A stretch of 6,846 nucleotides of DNA. It comes from Alphaproteobacteria bacterium UBA3307 (GTDB lineage Bacteria; Pseudomonadota; Alphaproteobacteria; RF32; CAG-239). The DNA lies in NCBI GenBank assembly GCA_002361365.1, contig DEST01000016.1, positions 1 through 6,846 on the forward strand, read 5' to 3'. The notes beneath the pieces are model-generated. The model worked only from the letters and a program-made list of their open reading frames with translations, had not been told where the DNA came from and did not search any database. Of the stretch, positions 1 through 5,843 are shown piece after piece. The position numbers and the translations under genes are program-made. Every line of letters starts with the position of its first letter. Within the stretch, counting starts at the first letter, position 1.

Positions 1-99
1 TATGAATAGACATAATATGAAGTTACAAAACCTAATTATTTGCTTTAAGAATTAAAAGTATTATTTGATGTCTGTTTAGATAACGACGAACATAGGTTT

Positions 100-128
100 T
101 TGACAGAAGAAAATTTTGAGATTATCAA
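100..128 (+). promoter_or_regulatory. Possible sigma-70-type promoter for the membrane-protein gene at 161
   Basis: A perfect -35 box TTGACA (100-105) is followed after 17 bases by TATCAA (123-128), which matches TATAAT at four positions. Transcription would start near 135, leaving about 26 bases before the ATG at 161. If real, this excludes the earlier in-frame TTG at 116 as the start codon. The weak -10 box keeps this tentative. Bases 1-99 contain no supported gene. Confidence 0.4.
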
Positions 129-160
129 CATATTGTTTTACCTTCAAAAAAATCAAAAAA

Positions 161-748
161 ATGAAAAAAATTATCAATTTTTTGGTCGTAGTGTTCGACA
201 TCTGCCTTGTAGTCGTTCCTATAATCTTGCTTGCCGGCGGCTTGTATCTTGGCACAGGTCCGGCTTGGGATGTGCTGATGATTGCCGGAATTTGCACCAT
301 TCTGGCATTTGCCTACAACAAGTTCCATCGTGTGCAGAAGGGCAAAGAGCGTGTCGAACAGGCAAGGTTTATGGTCGCTATAATCGGTGTGCTGGTTTCG
401 TTCTTGCCGCTTGTCGCACAAGCCATCTATTGCCGCGTTAATGCCTGCGGAATATGGGCGTGTGAAGGGGCTATGGTTTGGCTGTTTTTTCTGATGACAG
501 TCGAATTGATTGATATGCTGCGAGAAGAAAAAAAGAACAACGGATTTCTAACGTGGACAATGGCTCTTGCCGTTTGCTGGCTGAGTATTTGTGCTCTTGG
601 CGGAATTTTCGATTTGTTCGAATATTTTTTCGAGATGGAATTACCGAAAAGACTCGGCGATTTATTGGGCGTTTTATCACCGGTTACCGGTATTGGAACA
701 TTGGTGTTCGGCTTATTCGGAATCCTTAAAGAACACACAAGCCGTTAA
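161..748 (+). CDS. Hypothetical polytopic inner-membrane protein (about six helices)
   Basis: I do not recognise this 195-residue protein. It is strongly hydrophobic, with likely membrane helices near residues 5-30, 36-53, 71-90, 98-119, 130-152 and 168-188. Short charged loops separate them, notably a basic loop at about 54-70 and REEKKNN at 121-127. No catalytic motif is visible; cysteines at 91, 96 and 101 cluster at the start of helix 4. I chose ATG 161 because it opens with MKKIINFL and lies about 26 bases after a possible promoter start. No Shine-Dalgarno sequence is visible before it. An in-frame TTG at 116 would add 15 residues. The gene looks monocistronic, with its own terminator directly after the TAA. 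It is visibly richer in G+C than the next gene (31 of 60 bases in 241-300). A function should not be inferred; transport or envelope stress are only guesses. Confidence 0.72.
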   Translation: MKKIINFLVVVFDICLVVVPIILLAGGLYLGTGPAWDVLMIAGICTILAFAYNKFHRVQKGKERVEQARFMVAIIGVLVSFLPLVAQAIYCRVNACGIWACEGAMVWLFFLMTVELIDMLREEKKNNGFLTWTMALAVCWLSICALGGIFDLFEYFFEMELPKRLGDLLGVLSPVTGIGTLVFGLFGILKEHTSR

Positions 749-759
749 AACAGATACTC

Positions 760-803
760 ATCAACATCGTTTTCCTTGAATGGAAAATGATGTTGATTTT
801 TTT
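760..803 (+). terminator. Strong intrinsic terminator after the 161-748 gene
   Basis: Bases 760-775 pair with 782-797 over 16 positions, all Watson-Crick except one G-U wobble (769 with 788). The loop is six bases (776-781). A run of seven T (797-803) follows, beginning at the last stem base. It begins 12 bases after the stop codon, so it should end that transcript before the LicD-family gene. Confidence 0.9.
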
Positions 804-807
804 ATAT

Positions 808-836
808 TTGTATGCTACCGTTCTGCGTGGTATAAT
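808..836 (+). promoter_or_regulatory. Extended -10 promoter for the LicD-family gene
   Basis: TTGTAT (808-813), a 17-base spacer and a perfect TATAAT (831-836) preceded by TG at 828-829 form a convincing sigma-70-type promoter. The predicted transcript start is about 843. That is only about 10 bases before ATG 853 and about 58 before TTG 901, which bears on which start codon is native. Confidence 0.65.
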
Positions 837-852
837 AAATATGGGGCGTACT

Positions 853-900
853 ATGAAAATATTTTCGGTAGAAAAAACATTAAAAAGTAAAAATTATTAG
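853..900 (+). other. 15-codon ORF in frame with the LicD-family gene, ended by TAG: probable interrupted N-terminus
   Basis: ATG 853 opens the peptide MKIFSVEKTLKSKNY, which stops at TAG 898-900. The LicD-family frame continues immediately at TTG 901 with LFGWRFLRLSGYS, in the same frame. A G-rich stretch (843-846) lies six bases before ATG 853, and an in-frame ATG also occurs at 841. The basic, mildly amphipathic peptide reads as a natural N-terminal continuation of the downstream protein. Three explanations fit: a single-base nonsense change, a short upstream ORF allowing reinitiation at 901, or UAG readthrough. Sequencing or assembly error is also possible. Confidence 0.55.
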
Positions 901-1785
901 TTGTTCGGTTGGCGCTTTTTGCGTTTGAGCGGATATTCTAATCGATATATTTATGAGAGTGTCCAAAATGTTTTTGATTATATCCGTTTCTGTACTGATT
1001 TGGAAAAGTTGCCTCCGGCGCACGGAATTATGCGAAAACGGCAATTGGGTATGCTGAAGATTTTACGCACGGTGGCAGATTTTTGTAAACAACATAATAT
1101 TCAATTTTGGTTAGAATATGGCACTTTGCTCGGTGCAATTAGGCATAAGGGATTTATTTCGTGGGATGATGATACTGATATTGGTATGATGCGGGAAGAT
1201 TATGAAAAATTTGTCGAGTTGTTTAATCGTGAAACGCCCGATAGAGATTTATATGCAGAATATTATAGTGATAAAAACAATATCTATAATCTTATAAAAA
1301 TATATCATAAAAATATACCGAATATTTGGCTGGATATTTTTCCAAACGATTTCGGATACAAAAAATTTACTTTGGACGAGGCTATAGAACGTACTCGGGA
1401 AATCAATAAATATCTTGCAAAATATCAAAATAAAAATAAAAAAGTTAAGGATAGGGCAAAATTGCAAGAATTTTTTAAAAAGGCAACACAACAGCTTGAT
1501 TTTGTAGAGCATAAACCGGAACAAAAACCTGAAATTGTCTTTTATGGTTTAGAATATTATCATGCGGATACAGATATCTGTATTTTTGACTATGATATGT
1601 TTTTTCCGCTTAAAACGACGATGTTTGAAGGAATAGAATTCCTGTGTGTCAATAAACCGGAACTTTATTTGACGTATCTATATAAAGATTATATGTCTTT
1701 ACCGAAAAATTTCTCTATGCATATAGATACTTCGGCTTTTGATTTGCACTCGATTCTGGCATTGGATAAGTATATAGAGGAATAG
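901..1785 (+). CDS. LicD-family protein (nucleotidyltransferase-fold phosphocholine/phospho-substituent transferase), start uncertain
   Basis: LicD proteins transfer phosphocholine or similar phospho-substituents from nucleotide-activated donors to surface polysaccharides, lipopolysaccharide or teichoic acids. They act in the cytoplasm or at the inner membrane face. From TTG 901 the frame encodes 294 residues. The family signature is clear at residues 72-96: EYGTLLGAIRHKG is followed by the acidic WDDDTDIGM at 88-96, the presumed metal-binding active site. The family-typical LDIFPND occurs at 144-150. FFPLKTTMFEG (234-244) and an NKPELYL..LYKDYM stretch (251-265) complete the C-terminal part. 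The core starts near residue 44, so internal ATG 1030 (M44) could also give a nearly complete domain. TTG 901 has no good Shine-Dalgarno and follows an in-frame TAG, so the natural start was probably ATG 853. The gene is very AT-rich (9 G+C of 60 in 1261-1320). No other polysaccharide genes lie in the window, so the acceptor is unknown. The family call is firm; substrate and intactness are not. Confidence 0.85.
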   Translation: MFGWRFLRLSGYSNRYIYESVQNVFDYIRFCTDLEKLPPAHGIMRKRQLGMLKILRTVADFCKQHNIQFWLEYGTLLGAIRHKGFISWDDDTDIGMMREDYEKFVELFNRETPDRDLYAEYYSDKNNIYNLIKIYHKNIPNIWLDIFPNDFGYKKFTLDEAIERTREINKYLAKYQNKNKKVKDRAKLQEFFKKATQQLDFVEHKPEQKPEIVFYGLEYYHADTDICIFDYDMFFPLKTTMFEGIEFLCVNKPELYLTYLYKDYMSLPKNFSMHIDTSAFDLHSILALDKYIEE

Positions 1786-1792
1786 ATTGTTG

Positions 1793-3598
1793 CTAGAATG
1801 ACCATTTGAATGCAGACAGCCATTCTTGACTGTTATGTCCTCTTTTATTGTGGGAGGTAAAATATTCAAAATTCAGCGACAGGTTTTTATTTAAGCTGAC
1901 AGCAATATCGGCTTTATACTTTAAGCGATTGCCAAAACGTGCCGTTGCAAAAGTATTTTCTGCGGATAGGTGTATTCTCAAAGGAGAAAAATCGGCAAAC
2001 ACCCCGACTTCCGGTGTTAGTCCGAGCCAATAATTGTCGGGAATAAATCCGCCATATTGTCCGTTTGCGTTTAGCAGTCCGTAAAGCCAACAATGTTTGG
2101 TTATACGTAACGTTTTACCAATGCCAAACTCAAGATTTGCCACATAACCTTCTGTTTGGTTTTGTGGATTATATTCACGTTGCAAACTATAATCAGCCTT
2201 GTATGAATACGGCGAAAACACGCGGTCTGCCGGCACTAAAGAATAAATATTAAGAGCAGTGAAATTTTGTAATACCAACTTATGTTTTTGATTATACCAA
2301 CGCCAAGCTGTTTCAAACACTCTAACACCCGCACCGCTGATAAGTCCGTAGTTGTCGTCGGTCAGGCCGGTATAGGCCGGACGGATGTTTATTTGTTCAA
2401 AGCTTTTGTGATTCTGAATACCGCCGCTGAAACTGAGTTGAAATGAACCATGCGATAAACTCGGGTCTTGTGCCTCAACAGTGGGGGCTTGTGGGGTGGG
2501 GAGTGCACTGCGTTTTCTGAGGACAGCAAAACTGTTTTTACGATAGTCTTTAAGTTCCATTTTGCCGGATGTATAAACATATTGATAATACTGATATTCA
2601 CTTTCCAAAACCTGACTTTGCTCTGTTTCGGTCAAATCAGGTGTATCATAATTATGTTCATTAACACCTTTTAAAAAAGCCGCATATTGAGCCGGATTCA
2701 TCTGCTGTAATTGATGTTTAATTTTAGTATATCTGGCCGGACGATAATTGATTTTTCCAACTAAATTCGGTACTTTTCGTATTGTTTTAATAGTATCAAG
2801 CGGAATTGCCCAATAATTATAATGTTTGGTTAAATCAAGCTCCGGACGTACTGCTTCAAGCAGTTCCAAAATCATATATGAACAGTTTTTTGTGAGGAAA
2901 AAGTATTGAATTTCCGCACTTTTCATTTCATAAAGATGGTTTACAAACTTAAGCCTTTCTTCTGCGGTAAGATTAAGTTGATATTCCCAAATATCGCGAT
3001 TTTCTATATTATTATAGGTATTTATGATTGTCCAATACGGACTTAGATTATATTTGCCGTTGTAACCGCCGAAAAGCCCTTTTAAGATAAACGGTATACC
3101 GGAATCCATGCCGGAATCTGCACCGAAATTGGAGCCGTGTGCCAACATTTGTGTGCCTTTGCGTGCAGTATCAATCCGCACCAAAGTATGTCCAAACATA
3201 GAGGCAGGGTTATTCATAAATGCATCGGTAAACAGAATAGTAACCCCGTTAGGTTGTGTATCGTGTAAAAATTGCTGATATTTTGAACAATTACTTAAAT
3301 TTCCGCTAATAAGATTTTGTTTTTTAAGCGCATTAAATCTAGCAGGGAAATCACATTTACTTTTACCGTTTTGAAATGCTGCAATTTCTGCACGTAACTC
3401 CACTTCCGGATTGGTGCGTCCGTCGGGACTTATATAAAAAGATTTAGCGTTAATTAGTCCTATGTAACTATCTGATTTTTTGTGGTAATGCAGTAATTTT
3501 ATCCATTCATTGCTATAAGCATAATTGGAAAGATTATCAGCTCGAGCAACAGCGGCAGATAAAAAGAATAAATAAAAAATAAGAAACAAACGAAACAT
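1793..3598 (-). CDS. DUF4105 (Lnb_N-type) exported protein with C-terminal outer-membrane beta-barrel
   Basis: The 601-residue product begins with a signal peptide (hydrophobic 2-16, AxA-type site ending at A20). Residues 31-120 carry features usual in front of DUF4105: W..LLHYH, NPEVEL and CDFPAR (82-87). The DUF4105 core follows, with PASMFGHTLVRID (131-143), ENRDIWEYQLNLT (199-211), YFFLTKNCSYMILELLEAV (232-250) and AIPLDTI (264-270). H137 and C239 are the best catalytic candidates; from memory, this Pfam family was renamed after Lnb, a lipoprotein N-acyltransferase of Bacteroides. From about 384 to the end, alternating hydrophobic/polar strands rich in Tyr, Phe and Gly finish in KWSF with a terminal Phe, as in BAM-assembled outer-membrane barrels. 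This architecture suggests a periplasmic enzyme tethered to the outer membrane; the actual reaction is unproven. No strong ribosome-binding site precedes ATG 3598. The stop lies 7 bases from the LicD-family stop, with the genes convergent. Confidence 0.88.
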   Translation of the reverse strand: MFRLFLIFYLFFLSAAVARADNLSNYAYSNEWIKLLHYHKKSDSYIGLINAKSFYISPDGRTNPEVELRAEIAAFQNGKSKCDFPARFNALKKQNLISGNLSNCSKYQQFLHDTQPNGVTILFTDAFMNNPASMFGHTLVRIDTARKGTQMLAHGSNFGADSGMDSGIPFILKGLFGGYNGKYNLSPYWTIINTYNNIENRDIWEYQLNLTAEERLKFVNHLYEMKSAEIQYFFLTKNCSYMILELLEAVRPELDLTKHYNYWAIPLDTIKTIRKVPNLVGKINYRPARYTKIKHQLQQMNPAQYAAFLKGVNEHNYDTPDLTETEQSQVLESEYQYYQYVYTSGKMELKDYRKNSFAVLRKRSALPTPQAPTVEAQDPSLSHGSFQLSFSGGIQNHKSFEQINIRPAYTGLTDDNYGLISGAGVRVFETAWRWYNQKHKLVLQNFTALNIYSLVPADRVFSPYSYKADYSLQREYNPQNQTEGYVANLEFGIGKTLRITKHCWLYGLLNANGQYGGFIPDNYWLGLTPEVGVFADFSPLRIHLSAENTFATARFGNRLKYKADIAVSLNKNLSLNFEYFTSHNKRGHNSQEWLSAFKWSF

Positions 3599-3614
3599 AA
3601 AATTCTATAAACAA

Positions 3615-3763
3615 AAACACATCATTCTGAGTGACAACTAAGAATCTTGTGAGGCGTTTTGCGACGGAAAGAATATTTATCCTAAGAATGTGCAGTAATA
3701 CCTAAAGCGTCCGAAAACGTTTCGTCTTAGATTACTCTAGTTGCGCCTCAGAATGACGTGTTT
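3615..3763. repeat. 149-bp imperfect inverted-repeat (REP/MITE-like) element
   Basis: The outer arms 3615-3631 and 3747-3763 are inverted repeats of 17 bases with one mismatch, each containing TCATTCTGAG read inward. Further inward, 3635-3640 pairs with 3738-3743 (CAACTA/TAGTTG), 3643-3647 with 3729-3733 (AATCT/AGATT) and 3655-3660 with 3714-3719 (CGTTTT/AAAACG). The whole stretch can therefore fold as one long irregular hairpin. TCATTCTGAG followed by AATCT resembles a short dispersed repeat I recall from many bacterial genomes. T-rich bases follow each outer arm on both strands, so it may also act as a terminator downstream of the DUF3015 gene. No ORF or transposase is present in it. Confidence 0.7.
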
Positions 3764-3803
3764 ATTTTTGTGACATTTTAAATCAACCTAGGACTGACTT
3801 ATA

Positions 3804-4262
3804 TTATGCATGAGCAATTTGCATTACACGCAAAGTTACATCTACGGCTTCAACATTGTCGTTAGGGAAGATGTAAGCAAAGTTTTGTTGAACTTCTTTA
3901 CCTAATGTTGCGCTGTCAACATTCATAATACCGGCAAGAGTTTCAATGGTTTCACCTTTACCCGCGGCAGCATCCATTGCAAATTGTTCCATATTATCTT
4001 CCAAAAACGCCAACATCATACGACCTGTGCCGCCTGTAATACGTCCGTTTGGGTCACAACCGGATGTACCAAAGGTCACACCGAATGTGTTGGAGCCGAA
4101 AAAACCATTGGTGGTAATGGCTAACGATTGCGGAATAATACCGGATTGTCCACGCCAAGCCATAGAACCTAAACCGCAACCTCCGGTAGAGTCAACGGCA
4201 TGAGCCGTAGAAACCAAACCTAAACCTGCGCAAAATACTAATGCGCCTAAAATTTTTTTCAT
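3804..4262 (-). CDS. DUF3015 family small exported (periplasmic) protein
   Basis: The 152-residue product has a signal peptide (MKK, hydrophobic 4-17, cleavage after AHA at 20-22). The mature part shows DUF3015 features: an N-terminal CGLGSMAWRGQSG (29-41), then Q.LA.TTNG (45-53), FG...GTSGC (60-69) and a C-terminal helical part with F..DN...FA.DAA.GKGETIE.LA. C29 and C69 could form a disulfide in the periplasm. The family is found in proteobacteria and has no established function known to me. I chose ATG 4262 rather than ATG 4286 because a strong AAAGGAG lies 8 bases before it and because it begins the signal peptide directly. It has its own promoter (4320-4348), is divergent from the Skp-like gene, and is followed by the inverted-repeat element. 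It is probably a single-gene transcript. Confidence 0.88.
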   Translation of the reverse strand: MKKILGALVFCAGLGLVSTAHAVDSTGGCGLGSMAWRGQSGIIPQSLAITTNGFFGSNTFGVTFGTSGCDPNGRITGGTGRMMLAFLEDNMEQFAMDAAAGKGETIETLAGIMNVDSATLGKEVQQNFAYIFPNDNVEAVDVTLRVMQIAHA

Positions 4263-4270
4263 TATAAGTT

Positions 4271-4277
4271 CTCCTTT
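4271..4277 (-). promoter_or_regulatory. Shine-Dalgarno site fixing the DUF3015 start
   Basis: Read on the minus strand, 4277-4271 is AAAGGAG, ending 8 bases before ATG 4262. It lies inside the longer reading frame that begins at ATG 4286. That is strong evidence that translation begins at 4262 and that the extra eight codons are leader. Confidence 0.85.
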
Positions 4278-4319
4278 AAAGTTCATATAACGTCGTTACT
4301 TTATCACGCCTAATAAAAA

Positions 4320-4348
4320 TGTATAGTATCCCTTGTTTTTTTGCACAA
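4320..4348 (-). promoter_or_regulatory. Probable promoter of the DUF3015 gene
   Basis: On the minus strand, TTGTGC (4348-4343) is followed by a 17-base spacer and TATACA (4325-4320). Transcription would start near 4313, about 50 bases before ATG 4262. The spacing is ideal and both boxes match the consensus reasonably well. Confidence 0.5.
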
Positions 4349-4387
4349 GAAATTTGTAAAATAAAAGAAGTGTTTTTAATAAAATAC

Positions 4388-4414
4388 TTGCAAAATAAAA
4401 ATATTTATTATACA
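4388..4414 (+). promoter_or_regulatory. Possible promoter of the Skp-like gene
   Basis: TTGCAA (4388-4393) and TATACA (4409-4414) are separated by 15 bases, shorter than the optimal 17. The region is so AT-rich that box matches are expected by chance. The predicted start near 4421 would leave about 39 bases before ATG 4460. Confidence 0.3.
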
Positions 4415-4459
4415 TTCGCGAGATATCAAAGATAAAAATTTATTGCGGAAGGGGATATT

Positions 4460-5101
4460 ATGGCTAACTATTCAGAACAAGAGCAAACTCTTGATTTAGG
4501 CGATATGGAAATGCAAAATTCACTTAAAGTTTCTAAAAAAGAAAATAAGAAAGTAAAGCCTGCGGAAGACAATAATACAGAAGGAAATAATATGGATGCT
4601 GATAGAAGAAAATCGGGATCAAAAATTCAGATATTTGTGATTTTGGTCTTAATGGGAATAGTGTTATATAATTCGTATATGATAAATTCATTAAAACATA
4701 ATATTGAGCATACTTATGTATACAATATGGAAGCAGTGCTGATGCAAACCGGTCTGGCAGAGGAAAATCGTAAGTTTGAAAGTGATATGGTCGGATTGGA
4801 AAAAGAAATCGATGCCGCTGAGAAAAAAGTTAAATCAATGAAAGATAAGAAACTTCAGGAAGAATATCGAGAAATGTATATGAAGTCTTTAACTCTTAAA
4901 AGAAATACCTTAGTTGAAGATCACGAAAAATTTATGAAATCATTGTTGAAAAATATCAATAAAACTTTGGCTGAGGTTGCAAAAAAGAATAATGTTAAAG
5001 TAATTTTCAGCAATAAAGCAGTTATTTTTAGCACCAATTATGTGACAGATGTGACTCCGGTTGTTGCCAAAAAACTGAAAGAAAAAATGGATGAAAACTA
5101 G
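4460..5101 (+). CDS. Membrane-anchored Skp/OmpH-like coiled-coil protein (F-type TrbI-like alternative)
   Basis: The 213-residue product has a charged cytoplasmic N-terminus (1-54), one membrane helix (about 56-74) and a periplasmic part. That part opens with VYNMEAVLMQTGL (86-98), where Skp/OmpH proteins have their first strand and helix. A long Lys/Glu-rich coiled coil follows (about 99-160). It ends with INKTLAEVAKKNNVKVIFS (166-184) and an AVIFSTN.VTDVTP..AKKL segment (187-206), the order and D-x-T ending typical of Skp/OmpH. Skp normally has a cleaved signal peptide and chaperones unfolded outer-membrane proteins; here it would stay tethered. The C-terminal 'V..S.AVIF...DVTP' pattern also resembles F-plasmid TrbI, also a single-pass protein, but no other conjugation genes are near. 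GGAAGGGG (4447-4454) lies 5 bases before ATG 4460. The gene stands alone between a divergent neighbour and a terminator. Confidence 0.6.
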   Translation: MANYSEQEQTLDLGDMEMQNSLKVSKKENKKVKPAEDNNTEGNNMDADRRKSGSKIQIFVILVLMGIVLYNSYMINSLKHNIEHTYVYNMEAVLMQTGLAEENRKFESDMVGLEKEIDAAEKKVKSMKDKKLQEEYREMYMKSLTLKRNTLVEDHEKFMKSLLKNINKTLAEVAKKNNVKVIFSNKAVIFSTNYVTDVTPVVAKKLKEKMDEN

Positions 5102-5122
5102 ATATTAAGACAAATTTACAAA

Positions 5123-5160
5123 ATAAAGCCGTTGAATAAAATCAGCGGCTTTATCTTTTA
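5123..5160. terminator. Bidirectional terminator between the convergent Skp-like and hdeD-like genes
   Basis: Bases 5123-5135 pair with 5142-5154, containing AAAGCCG/CGGCTTT, around a six-base loop. The one exception, 5132/5145, is a G-U wobble on the plus strand and an A-C mismatch on the minus strand. On the plus strand it is followed by ATCTTTT; on the minus strand, TTATTTT follows. It lies 21 bases after the plus-strand stop and 12 bases after the minus-strand stop, so it can serve both genes. Confidence 0.85.
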
Positions 5161-5172
5161 TGAATATTTTCT

Positions 5173-5706
5173 TTAAGCAGTTTGTGTCAATCGGCAATAA
5201 TGTCTGAAATAAAAATATTCGGCGATGCTGATTAGTCCGTAAACTACCAAATATGAGCCGGCTGTCAAAACCAAAGCCCATTCTCCGAATTGTTCGGAGT
5301 GTAAAATGTAATAAGCCAGAATTACACCGACCAAACCGCTTAACATACTCCATCCCCATGGCATACCGAGCTTGCGAATTTCCCAACTTCCGGCAATTTG
5401 AATAACTCCAGAAGCTAAAATCCATAAAGCAAAGAATATCGGTAATGTATCCGCGGTCAGTCCGAGATTGGTCATAAAAATCAGCCCCATAAACACATCA
5501 AACAGACCGATAACCATATACCAACCGGAATATTGTTGTAGTGAAAATGTAACATATCCGCAGCCGAGCAAAAAAATTATCAAACCGAAATATAAAGCGA
5601 TTCCGAGTAATGATTCTGCCGGATTTGCCCAAACAATTATACCTAACACCAGCATAATCAATCCGGCAATCAAATGCCAAATACTACATCTTTTGTCTTG
5701 TTGCAT
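5173..5706 (-). CDS. HdeD/DUF308 family six-helix inner-membrane protein
   Basis: The 177-residue product has six predicted membrane helices (about 9-27, 33-54, 61-80, 88-107, 117-135, 143-166) with almost no soluble domain. The pattern matches HdeD: the first two helices separated by an NPAESL-type turn, a G-W/Y-x-x-I-G opening to helix 3, a central LW.L.SG..QI and a W.W....G..G..LA opening in helix 5. In E. coli HdeD is linked to acid resistance at high cell density, but its biochemical role is unknown. A strong AAAGGAGG (5721-5714) lies 7 bases before ATG 5706, which fixes the start. The gene diverges from the str operon, sharing a roughly 209-base intergenic region, and converges with the Skp-like gene at a shared terminator. 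I see nothing tying it functionally to the ribosomal genes. Confidence 0.88.
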   Translation of the reverse strand: MQQDKRCSIWHLIAGLIMLVLGIIVWANPAESLLGIALYFGLIIFLLGCGYVTFSLQQYSGWYMVIGLFDVFMGLIFMTNLGLTADTLPIFFALWILASGVIQIAGSWEIRKLGMPWGWSMLSGLVGVILAYYILHSEQFGEWALVLTAGSYLVVYGLISIAEYFYFRHYCRLTQTA

Positions 5707-5733
5707 AAAAAAACCTCCTTTGTTAGCCAGAAA

Positions 5734-5761
5734 AAGATATATTCAAAAAACATATTTTCAA
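5734..5761 (-). promoter_or_regulatory. Possible promoter of the HdeD-family gene
   Basis: On the minus strand, TTGAAA (5761-5756) is separated by 16 bases from TATCTT (5739-5734). Transcription would begin near 5727, just upstream of the ribosome-binding site. The -10 box is weak and the area is AT-rich. Confidence 0.35.
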
Positions 5762-5809
5762 GCTTGTCGCGAATGGTTAAGAATATTACAATTTTTTTCA
5801 AAAAACTTG

Positions 5810-5837
5810 TTGACTTAGCAATATTTTATGTTATTAT
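5810..5837 (+). promoter_or_regulatory. Promoter of the rpsL-rpsG-fusA operon
   Basis: TTGACT (5810-5815) matches the -35 consensus at five positions. It is followed after 16 bases by TATTAT (5832-5837), also five of six. The predicted transcript start is about 5844, giving a leader of about 72 bases before ATG 5916. This is the best promoter in the hdeD-rpsL intergenic region, as expected for a highly expressed ribosomal operon. Confidence 0.75.
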
Positions 5838-5843
5838 CCGCCT

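Noticed and set aside
2..55. Open frame at the left edge starting with ATG at 2 and stopping at TAA 53-55
   Set aside because: Only 17 codons, no ribosome-binding site, no recognisable sequence; too short to call as a gene or as the tail of one.
26..102. Inverted repeat CAAAACCTA ... TAGGTTTTTG
   Set aside because: The arms are about 58 bases apart in AT-rich DNA with no supporting inner pairing; likely chance.
116..160. TTG 116 as the start of the first membrane protein
   Set aside because: The extra 15 residues add a second basic stretch with no family support, and the TTG falls inside the predicted promoter (100-128). ATG 161 begins a normal membrane-insertion N-terminus.
1249..1524. Minus-strand open frame inside the LicD-family gene
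   Set aside because: It is antisense to a well-supported family gene and its Phe/Ile-rich content simply mirrors AT-rich coding DNA.
853..1785. UAG recoding as a sense codon throughout this organism
   Set aside because: UAG is the natural stop of the LicD-family gene, the DUF4105 gene, the Skp-like gene and rpsL in this window, so a global reassignment does not fit.
3784..3803. Possible terminator directly after the DUF3015 stop (minus-strand AAGTCAG ... TTGATTT)
   Set aside because: The stem is only about seven pairs with two G-U wobbles and no clean T run; the larger inverted repeat just downstream is a better candidate.
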